A model generated the notes under the pieces. That model was not told the origin of the DNA and ran no database searches. It worked only from the letters and a program-made list of their open reading frames with translations. The translations under genes were made by a program, and so were the position numbers. Shown one piece after another: positions 36,401 to 44,310 of a DNA stretch of 64,000 nt. Every line of letters starts with the position of its first letter. The stretch's first letter is position 1. Source of the DNA: Bolinopsis microptera (lineage: Eukaryota > Ctenophora > Tentaculata > Lobata > Bolinopsidae); the NCBI RefSeq assembly GCF_026151205.1, contig NC_087079.1, positions 12,452,635 to 12,516,634 on the forward strand. Direction: 5' to 3'.

Positions 36401-36753
36401 CTCACTCCACAGATCAATGTCCAACCTCCAGTCTTCATAGCAGCGACCTTCCTTGTAAGCCGGTGGAGCCTTGTATCCAGTCCTATTGTTACCCAAGCTT
36501 GGTGCAGGTGTCTCCTCTGAGTTTTCACCTGTCATCACGGTAGATCTCAAATCAGCAGGTTCACTTCCTTGCTACCAATGTGAAATGGCAAGTACCAGTG
36601 AAAGCAATGAAACACCAAGGGTATAAGGGAAGGGATATCAAACAAGGCTCCACTAGCCTAAGACACATAAACAGGGAACATATCACCTGAAACAGTTATA
36701 TAGTAGTAATTGAAAGTATTAAAACTATGTTAATGGAAATACAAACATTCACA
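33479..36753 (-). mobile_element. Ty1/copia-like LTR element lacking reverse transcriptase
   Basis: Two 175-bp LTRs (33479-33653, 36579-36753), identical by eye, with TG...CA ends. In element orientation, TTGGTAGCAAGG follows the 5' LTR as a primer-binding site and AAAGAGAAAGAAAGGGGAGA precedes the 3' LTR as a polypurine tract. The flanking bases (TTCAG / GGGTT on the plus strand) do not form a target duplication. Confidence 0.85.
34022..36550 (-). CDS. Copia gag-protease-integrase polyprotein, internally deleted
   Basis: One 842-codon frame. The gag part is at residues 30-230, followed by a CCHC zinc knuckle (CFECGEKGHIVRFC), an aspartic protease motif (VIDSGCTKTVVG) and the GAG-pre-integrase His/Cys region (HRQFAH...CSNCEVC). 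The frame then jumps from CVAMDLKTVQGQ to SGGYSPYQLVLGKNP, so most of the integrase core is gone, and it ends without any reverse transcriptase or RNase H. It can move only with help in trans, yet it keeps an open frame and identical LTRs. Confidence 0.8.
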   Translation of the reverse strand: MRSTVMTGENSEETPAPSLGNNRTGYKAPPAYKEGRCYEDWRLDIDLWSEFTALPKKRRATAFLLELNEGKVKNHVRSLGKEVLIAEDGLEQIIARLDKIYKEDSSHIAYKIYCKFEQYERRDEMNLQSYISEFEKLYDDLKKHKIELPEEVLAYRVLNSAKLAPEKVDLALATVKSMTYAEMAKTIGKIFTRLPNTDSQQHGSETTVIKSEPEECNFTYNNNWRRDSRGGSRGSGSYSGPYRNNRGTNRGTSFPYNSGDARTRFNSGCFECGEKGHIVRFCPKKARGAQYFAEEEMESENSGSAYVTLMVEETTCTLIQEKPDFSSLVFETLSCAVIDSGCTKTVVGRNWVEQYAETLGEEERRMMTPTECATPFKFGDGKKVTSVEKIKIPGRIGTQKILIDANVVSCDLPLLLSKPSLKKAGAVIDLTKDTMMFNGEQVKLLECKSGHYCVPLCNRRRCLSDSSVQLVLTVTEDTMGGTDEKEMKKKALKLHRQFAHAPAYKLQSMLRNAGFTKKEFMKVLEIVCSNCEVCQRYAKPKPRPVVGLPRGTVFNDCVAMDLKTVQGQMSGGYSPYQLVLGKNPPLPNVVDNHLPALEEKVASRHLEDNLRAMRTAREEFIKAENSAKIKHVLRSQVTTCQDTVLEMGEKVLYKRNNSDRWSGPGVVIGRDGQTFVVKHGFQIVKVHPCHISKKTTQDQEKHQFVSPESNDGTEKRMVDEDQTPRYFSEEVSLEQRASREKELRIPTTSTVVTADTRELVTQVIVPTASRQQESVEKIELPKVKTHVLFRAKYPEDGEEETWEKVYILVEQEKPLEKYAKCLNIQLDGESTTQCVDWSELAS

Positions 36754-37163
36754 GGGTTTGTGACAAAATCTTCATAAAATTTATTTTTGCGATCACATGC
36801 GCACCGTAACCATTCTTGGATCCACGGCTTTGTGTTTTTACGGCGGCCTGGTTTACTCTTTTTTGCCTTAATTGGGAAATTTCGGTCGTATAGTTCACTA
36901 TATTTTTTATCGAAAGCCTCAAATTTTTCATCTACAGAATCATAGTTATTAACCAAGTTCCAGTCTACCGCAGAAATGTCGTTCTCGAACTTTTGGATAC
37001 TGTCATCGTTTATTACTCGAGAAGACATTTCTGTTGTATCTTCTTGAAGTTTACAACTGAGCCTATTCTGATCAACCATGATTGTGACAAAAGTTGCCAA
37101 GTGGTCAGAGATTGACTCAGAAATTACTCCCGATTTTGTAACAGCGTGGCAATTATTGACTTA

Positions 37164-38147
37164 CAGGCAACTGGGTCCTTTTACCAGCCACAATAAAATT
37201 GGTCATGCCAGTACTGTCATAAACTGTAACCAACTATTTAAAAATTAGATATCTTTTGCTAAATTTTAAATTTTAAGTCATAGAGCAATCCTCTCAATTT
37301 TAAAATTTTTAAGAATTATATTTTACCCTAACTATGATGTGGTGGCATTTCATACTTAACTAAATTTCAACTTTGAAAGTAAATAGATTATTAGTGACAA
37401 CAAAATTATAGTTTAAGACATCCATTCTGCATTGTGTTTCCAATATTAGAATTTATGATATGTATTGATTGAATAATTGGTAATAAATTTAACTTTTGTT
37501 TTATTAACTTTTGTTTTATTAATAGTGGGGCCAGTCAGAAGGAATAGTAAAACAACTCCTAAGTTTACCTTCAGGTCGACTCTCATCATATTTATCAATA
37601 ACTATTTGGAAAGTATGAAATGAAATTTAACACTTTATTTACACCCTACATAAACAATAAAAATCATCAAAGATAGAGATCACTAATATCAGATCGGCTA
37701 TCCATAACATGTAATACCAAAGTAACATCATCAAAAGACAAGTTCAAATTTAGGGACAACTGGGACTTCTATGAAACAAATTATATAATTTTTGAATCGT
37801 TCAAAAATGGAACTGTAAAAATAATTCTGAAAATTCCAAGTACAACGATTGGTGTTATTAGCTCAAGTAAAATTTAGAGAAATAACGTCGCAAAGAATAA
37901 TGAAAAGGTTGCAAAGTGGGCACTTTATAAAGGTTACCTTAGGTGGGGCTGGGGTAAGAATGTTGGTAGGATAAGAATGTTGTGACAACCTAGATTTATG
38001 AGTATGGGTTTATAAACATGTTAACGTAAGATTTCTGGTGAGACCAGTTATCTGACTGTTGTTTTGGTCGGTTACTATGAACATAACGTTAAACCTTCAG
38101 AATCCTATTGTTCCTGTAATATTCGACTATCTGAAAGATTTCAACAG
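37164..38147. other. Right end of element X, then 5' end and flank of pentraxin copy 4
   Basis: 37164-37522 is element X. 37523-37589 is the start of pentraxin copy 4. 37590-38147 matches 16853-17440 of unit 1 up to TTTCAACAG, where LINE-B begins. Confidence 0.7.
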
Positions 38148-40191
38148 TAATAAAAGAAACCGTTATGATGACTACAAAGAATATAGAAAGGCTCTAAAAA
38201 AGGTTCGTAAAAAAGCTGTATCTGAATATTATTCTGACAAGTTTCTTGAAACTCAGGGAAATTCCAAGAAAACCTGGGAACTGATAAATAAAATTCGTGG
38301 CAAACAGAAACGTGATATCAGACCTATATTTACCATAGACAATGAAAAGATAACTGATCGCAGAGTTATAGCTAATGAATTCAATAAGTATTTTGTATCC
38401 CTAGCATCTAACCTTAATGCAGCCTACACAGAACTAGGAGAGATACAAATAAATCAGCTTCCAAGTTTCTGTGACTTCTTACCTAAATCGAATACAGCTA
38501 ATATATATCTACATGACTGCTCACCTGAGGAGGTGGCTAAGATCATATCGGAACTTAAGAATGGCAAGGCTAGCGACATACCAGTACATATAGTAAAGGC
38601 AGTATCAGGCAAAATTAGCCCACTACTATCGGTATTGTACAACGAATGTATGCAACAGGGATTTTTTCCAGACGACCTAAAAGTAGGTAAAATAAGTCCA
38701 ATATATAAGAAAGAAAATGCTGAGCTTCTTGAAAATTACAGGCCTATCTCAACCTTAGCAATATTCGGTAAAATACTTGAAAAAATCATATTCTCCAGGC
38801 TTTACAGTTTCTTTCAGTCGCAAGGATTATTATATGAAAATCAATATGGCTTTAGAAAAAATCACTCGACAAGCCATGCACTCAACTTTTCTGTCGACTA
38901 CATTGAAAAATCTTTAAGAGATAAAAATCACGTACTAGGCATCTTCATTGATTTAAGTAAAGCTTTTGACACAATCTGTCATGATAAACTGCTTAAAAAA
39001 CTGAATGATTATGGAATTCGAGGGACTGCAAATAAATTGATAGCCAGTTACCTTTCTAATAGACAGCAATATGTTTCAGTACTTGGAGAAGAATCCGAAA
39101 AACTGTCTGTAATATTTGGTGTTCCTCAGGGGTCAGTATTAGGTCCCTTGCTTTTCATTATCTACATCAATGAAATATATAGAGTATCAGACCTAGGTAA
39201 GTTTATACTTTTTGCCGATGACACCAACATATTTGTTGTAGATAAATGTATAAAAACACTTTACTGCAAAGCTAATAAAATTCTTAAACTTGTTCATCAG
39301 TATATGAAGAGTAACTTGCTGCATATCAACATAAAGAAATGTTGCTATATCCACTTTAAGCCGAACTGTAGAAATGAACCAGATTCAAACACCAATGAAT
39401 TAGAACTGACACTAAATAATATAGTAATTAAAAAGGTGGAGGAAACTAAGTTTCTTGGAGTCATTATTGACCAAAAACTGAACTGGGATGCTCACTTAAG
39501 AGCGTTAAACCGTAAATTGAAATGTGAGATAGGTAGACTATGTGGAATTAGACGCTGTGTACCTAAAAAACTATATAAGGACCTGTACCACACCCCCCTT
39601 TTTGAATCACACCTATGTTATGGAATATCTGTTTGGGGAGGTGTATCAAATAATAAACTAGAAGCCATATTTAAAACACAAAAGAAATGCATAAGAATTC
39701 TCTTTGGTGATAATGATGCATACTTCAATAAGTTCAAAACATGTGCCAGAGTAAGGCCTATCACTAGGGATAAGACCGGTAAAGTTATCAAGCAGATGTT
39801 AGGCAAAGATTTCTTTGAACTAGAACACAGTAAACCAATCTGTAACGAGTATAACTTCCTGACTGTCCACAATCTTCATAAGTTGCACTGTTTACTGGAA
39901 ATGTTCAAAATTAATAAGTTCCAATCACCAATCTCAATGTTCTCTTTATTCAACAGGTCACCAAGACGAGACAACTACTTCATCCCACCCACTCCATCCT
40001 CACTATTCATCTATCAATCAACTAGTATTTGGAATCACTGCCGTAAGTCAACAAGTGAAATAGACTTCTCCACTCCCATCAGTATATTCAAGAATAATCT
40101 TAAGAAATCTTTGTTAGAACTACAGTCTAAATATGACCGACAACTTTGGTGCAGTTACAACTTTGATGCAAATGAATTATCATTGAAATAG
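38148..40191 (+). CDS. LINE-B reverse transcriptase
   Basis: An open frame of about 680 codons from the truncation point (the frame also runs back into host DNA, which is not part of it). Contains YRPISTLAIFGKILEKI, GIFIDLSKAFDT, IFGVPQGSVLGPLLFIIYIN and the catalytic FADDTNIF, then FLGVIIDQKLNWDAHL and the C-terminal thumb and tail. It is uninterrupted, so a recent copy, but it cannot move by itself without the endonuclease. Confidence 0.85.
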
Positions 40192-40742
40192 GTTGATTTA
40201 GTAAACATAATCACATGAGTAAACCACGGTGTTATTGCAAAAAACCATGACAAGGGTATCAGACCTATATTAATCTAAGAGACGACACAAAACGAATCAT
40301 CATACAACAAATTTTAAAATCCTGCGGCACAGGATCTTGTTGTTTTCCCACTCTACCTCTCCCAAACCCCTCTCTCCTTCTCCTCTCTTCAGGTTTATTC
40401 TTCAATTTTTAAAAAAATTAGATAGCAGATGTATTTTCTTTTAAATGAAGTAATGGCATTATACATTGATTGGTATCGTATGTATGTTGTGTATAGTGTT
40501 TGCTGACTGGGTATATGCTATATATTTTGAGGCTCACGACGTCTCGTCCCATGGGTGGAGTTGTAGGCTGAGTATGTGTTCTCCTTACTTCGTATGGGGA
40601 AACATTGACAGGTTTGCCTTAGCCTTTGGGACGAGTGTTTGCCCACCGGGGATCCAAAAATATGATTATCATGGACATTACTTTGACACATAAACTAATC
40701 AAACGACTTGAATGATTCCAGAAAATTTTACTAACTGCATTT
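38148..40742 (+). mobile_element. LINE-B (Jockey/CR1-type), 5'-truncated
   Basis: Entered the pentraxin copy 4 flank at TTTCAACAG; the intact site is visible at 17418-17430 and 20604-20616. A second X element follows directly, and host sequence resumes at 41519 (TGTTCAAGGAG). The endonuclease is missing. Confidence 0.85.
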
Positions 40743-41512
40743 AGCTAGTTTATAGTAAATACACACGATCGCAGAATAGAGGAGCACAATTGGGTTCTTT
40801 GTTCTGCGACTGTGTTTCCTCGGTGGGCCGACAGGTTTTTGTTGTGTAGTAGTGCTGGGGAAAAAAAAAAAAAAAACGCTTTAACTATCAATGAGAGTAC
40901 AAATTTTTAATTCTTGACCTTAGTGCCACAGTTTCTGTGGTAAAAACAAATTTATAGTTAAACGTTATATAATGTAGAAGGGCATGATTTACTCACATCA
41001 CTAAGCATCTGGATGGATAATTAGCACACAAGGATAAATTGACCTTTAAACATGACCACCAACTATACCACGTAACCATAGCTCCGAAATAAATAAATTG
41101 CTCTACATAGAAACATCTGGCCTGATCCTATCACATTGTGGTCCCCAGGGGTTCGGTAAAGCCCTTACAGGCAACTGGGTCCTTTTACCAGCCACAATAA
41201 AATTGGTCATGCCAGTACTGTCATAAACTGTAACCAACTATTTAAAAATTAGACATCTTTAGCTAAATTTTAAATTTTAAGTCATAGAGCAATCTTCTTA
41301 ATTTTAAAATTTTTAAGAATTATATTTTACCCTAACTATGATGTGGTGGCATTTCATACTTAACTAAATTTCAACTTTGAAAGTAAATAGATTATTAGTG
41401 ACAACAAATTATAGTTTAAGACATCCATTCTGCATTGTGTTTCCAATATTAGAATTTATGATATGTATTGATTGAATAATTGGTAATAAATTTAACTTTT
41501 GTTTTATTATTA
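40743..41512. mobile_element. Unclassified element 'X', copy 2 (uninterrupted)
   Basis: Collinear with the three pieces of copy 1 and lacking the Penelope and LINE-A insertions. Starts TAGTTTATAGTAAATACACA and ends TTTAACTTTTGTTTTATTA. No coding frame. Confidence 0.75.
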
Positions 41513-41737
41513 TTTATTTGTTCAAGGAGTTAAGGCGCATAGCGTTGACACATTGCAACTGCTGCACTTTCGCTTTTGGGTACTAATATCAGACGAAGCC
41601 TTATATCACGGTCAACTCTTTGAAATATGGAATTTACTGTTCAGCAAGAAAAGTTATTTATTTGAATACATAGTTTGTTGGGCATCATTTCTATTATTGA
41701 GAAAATACAGTTTTTTACTCGCGATCTTATTTCATTA

Positions 41738-42099
41738 GCGCAGGTAGCGCAGTTGGTTAGAACGCCTGTCTTACAATCGTTAGGTTGCGAGTTCGAAACC
41801 CACTGACTGCCTGGTCGTGGGGTGAGCGTCGTGGACGTTCAGCTAAGGATCATGAGTGGTCTATGCAGCCCCCCGGTCTACTCAGCCGAATACTCGAGAA
41901 ATCGGGTGTGAGGGTTAAATGAGGAGCTGCACATTGCAGCAAAGTCTCGGACGAAGAAAGTATGGTACACACTACCTTAACCGTCACTGGCCAAAAAGAT
42001 CCTTCGGCTTCCTGTAATTGGCTGGTTGCACTTGTGTAACATTGTGGCTGTTGGAATACACCGAAGTAAAATAAGTGTCTAGATAATAAAAAAAAAAAA
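41738..42099 (+). mobile_element. tRNA-derived SINE
   Basis: The head has RNA polymerase III promoter boxes: A box TAGCGCAGTTGG (41745-41756) and B box GGTTGCGAGTTCGAAACC (41783-41800), typical of a tRNA head. The body is ~250 bases and the tail AATAAAAAAAAAAAA ends at 42099. It inserted into TTTCATTAAGATTT; the empty site is present at about 17644-17657 and 20830-20843 in the paralogous units, and TTA is repeated on both sides. Confidence 0.9.
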
Positions 42100-42811
42100 T
42101 TAAGATTTCACCTCGCCATAATAAAATCAATAACGTTATTTTTACAATATAACGTCACTGTAAGGTAAACGATTACAGTAGCAGTAGTATTTACAACTCT
42201 GCACTTCCCCATCACTATAATATCTCGAGCACGTTTTAAAGTTATGTGAAATCTGAGGTTTACAATTATCTAGGTTTTTAAAACTATCAACTACTGCAGT
42301 ATTAAGGAAGATAATCCTACAAAAAATAGAAAAGCGAGGATGCTCCTATCATCATTATCATTTACTGAAGCGAAGTAATTTGCAACAGGTAGCAAGGGTA
42401 ATTGGGAGATTAGGTTTGGCCATTATACAGCCACTATACGGCCACGACACGGTATAAAATTTGGAACATCAGTCTTCTCTCATACCACCGAATAATCCCC
42501 AGGGTAATGTTCATTATTTTCACAATAAATCATAAAAAAGGGCTGACAATTAGACAGTGTGATCTTGCCAAGTTTTACATGTTTTGTGTATACTGTATAA
42601 CATGTTTGCAGCTTTATTACATCTATTCAAGTGCATATAATATTTGCATTTTTACCTTCTTTCTCGCAAGATGATTGTTGGCGATCAAATGTACACAGGT
42701 CAAATCAAAGTGTATGCTCAAAATATTTTGATAAAATAAAATAATATACATATTATCATAGATATAAGGTGTAACACCTAATCTGTAGTACCTACTAAGT
42801 ACAGTAAATAC
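42100..42811. other. Left end of PLD intron 3 and remaining pentraxin-unit flank
   Basis: 42100-42290 continues the pentraxin copy 4 flank. The rest is unique AT-rich intron with no feature seen. Confidence 0.45.
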
Positions 42812-44015
42812 CTCATGAGTTCCGATAGAGTCGTTCTTCCCAATATCATCGTCTACCACCTCTATCGATAACACGTCTCCAATATGGTTGATAAATGTGA
42901 CGAACTTCTGATTCCAGATTGGGCTCGTACTAAATAGATATTGCTTAAAGTTATTGGTGATATTTATCGTCGTCGATTCTCTACAGATATATTATGTCAT
43001 TTTAAACATACTGAATGGAGTAAATTAAAACATTAAGTAAACACTATGAACATAGCAGACGATGTAAATTATATTGTAACTTACTTGTCTTCTACAATGC
43101 TAGTTTTGGCTATCTTTGCTCCATCGAGTTTGACCTGAGTGGAATCGGCACTTTAGCAAAATAAAACTTAAAATGAAACATGCACTAGGAATGTGCATTT
43201 TTTGGCTTTGCAGATACAAAAATCATATTTTCTACCTTAACTTTAAAAGGAAGCATTTAATGGTGTTTTGTTATCAATAACGCATATATAAATGTGCTAG
43301 TTGCGGTTATTTTGCACCCTTCCAAAAGTCTCTAGCACATTCCTATCGAAGTTTTAGAAAAATCTGTACATACGAAAACCGACAAATATGCCTAAATTTG
43401 TTGTATGACTTTGAGGTCCAAAAGATCAACTTTCCAGTTGAATAAACACATTTTTGAGGGCATCAAAAACTGCGCCAGAATTCAGAGAACATTTAAATGT
43501 CAAGCATCAAAACAATCCGATGTTCCTTGACGGAATTTTTGGTCAAAACAAGCCTGAAAAGTAAAATTACCACTCTTGGACTTTTAAAAATTTATAAAAA
43601 TGCAGCCTTTTCAGAAACGATATCAAGATTTTACACTGATCTTGAACAAGATATGAATAAACTTCTTGCAGAATTTCAGCTCGATATCAACAAAAAAACA
43701 CTCATGGGGGCCAGAGTAAGAGTTTAAAACATGTGCTCTAAAATGGATGTTCCCGGTTTCCATAATCATAATATATTACAGTCAAATTTACTAACCAGTC
43801 TGAGCATTATTCCAGCCTAAACATTCTTTGTCACCATTGTTTTTATATAAGTTCATTGCTGTATAATTCTGTATCATTTGATTAAAGTTTCAAATTAAAT
43901 CACTCACCTTGACATAAGCATCAGTAGCTCCAGCAAAGAAACCATCCGTGTCGGGAAGATCGATAGCCTCCTTAATCTCCACGTGGATCAGGCCTCGCAC
44001 CGTGGGCTCAGACAT
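42812..44015 (-). CDS. Plant-type C2 phospholipase D, exons 1-3 (C2 domain)
   Basis: Exon 1 43908-44015 (ATG at 44015), exon 2 43085-43134, exon 3 42812-42929; all borders GT-AG and phases fit. Residues 7-92 form a C2 domain: GLIHVEIKEAIDLPDTD, TDAYVKVKLDGAKI, SPIWNQKFVTFINHI, LSIEVVDDDIGKNDSIG. The Asp residues expected to bind Ca2+ (D24, D32, D79, D81, D86) are present, so Ca-dependent membrane docking is likely. The chosen ATG is followed at once by the first C2 strand, as in plant PLD-alpha. Exon 3 ends THE and continues at 14944. The gene is divergent from ZNRD2. Confidence 0.85.
43135..43907. other. PLD intron 1
   Basis: AT-rich intron. A 76-codon open frame on the plus strand (43497-43727) has no recognisable family features and no splice or promoter context. 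Confidence 0.4.
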
Positions 44016-44172
44016 GACACCCAACTAAGTGAGTGTGTTACAAGTGGGTATATCTTGATTCAAACCAGTCACCAATAAAATAAATATTCCCACTGTATTT
44101 GAAATGAGACAAACAATTAAGAAAGACAAACGGTTACATACGCTAATCAAACTGCTTATAACGCTGCAGTTG

Positions 44173-44310
44173 CACAATAAGATTGATACTGCAGATTGAT
44201 ACTGCAGATTGATACTGCAGATTGCAATACTGCAGATTGATACTGCAGATTGATACTGCAGATTGATACTGCAGATTGATACTGCAGATTGATACTACAG
44301 ATTGACACCA
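44173..44310. repeat. 13-bp tandem repeat (GATTGATACTGCA) upstream of the PLD gene
   Basis: Ten or so copies about 160 bases upstream of the PLD start codon, so within its 5' leader or proximal promoter. Confidence 0.85.

Larger units (their letters stand above)
31114..37163 (-). mobile_element. LINE-A (Jockey/CR1-type), 5'-truncated, split by a copia element
   Basis: Minus-strand non-LTR retrotransposon entered element X between AAAGCCCTT and ACAGGC. The 5' end at 37163 falls in the endonuclease domain (SDHLATFV remains). The 3' end is the short tail TCAATCAATCAAATC (minus strand) at 31114-31131. The copia element occupies 33479-36753. Confidence 0.85.
31494..37163 (-). pseudogene. LINE-A reverse transcriptase, interrupted
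   Basis: The RT part (31494-33478) has YRPISLLSCFSKIFEKI, LLDYSKAFD, NYGVPQGSILGP and FADDANLIIS in the usual order and runs to a natural stop. The N-terminal linker is at 36754-37163. The two were one frame before the copia element entered. The endonuclease is missing apart from its end. Confidence 0.85.
27428..37522. mobile_element. Unclassified element 'X', copy 1, split by nested insertions
   Basis: Its pieces 27428-27650, 30915-31113 and 37164-37522 are collinear with the uninterrupted 0.77 kb copy at 40743-41512. Left end is TAGTTTATAGTAAATACACA, right end ATTTAACTTTTGTTTTATTA, with no inverted repeats. The flanks CCAATA / AATAGTGG in the pentraxin gene suggest a 3-4 bp target duplication. 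A Penelope element sits at 27651-30914 and LINE-A at 31114-37163. Confidence 0.7.
26306..37589 (-). pseudogene. Pentraxin-like copy 4, split by a 10.1 kb insertion
   Basis: The signal-peptide part (37525-37589, ATG at 37589) and the rest of exon 1 (26541-27429) plus exon 2 (26306-26319) are the two halves of one copy, separated by nested transposable elements that entered the CCAATAGTGGGG site in the signal peptide. The domain half keeps an open frame with the HHCTSWST signature, and exon 2 stops early as in copy 1. Its upstream flank continues at 37590-38147, is broken again by a LINE and a further element, and resumes at 41519-42290. Confidence 0.85.

Noticed and set aside
34442-36520. Plus-strand frames inside the copia element
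   Set aside because: Shadows of the 842-codon minus-strand gag-pol frame.
41738-41815. A functional tRNA gene
   Set aside because: Only the A and B boxes are tRNA-like; the acceptor stem does not close and the sequence continues into a SINE body and A-tail.
43497-43727. 76-codon plus-strand frame in PLD intron 1
   Set aside because: No homology, promoter or splice evidence; probably chance or transposon debris.
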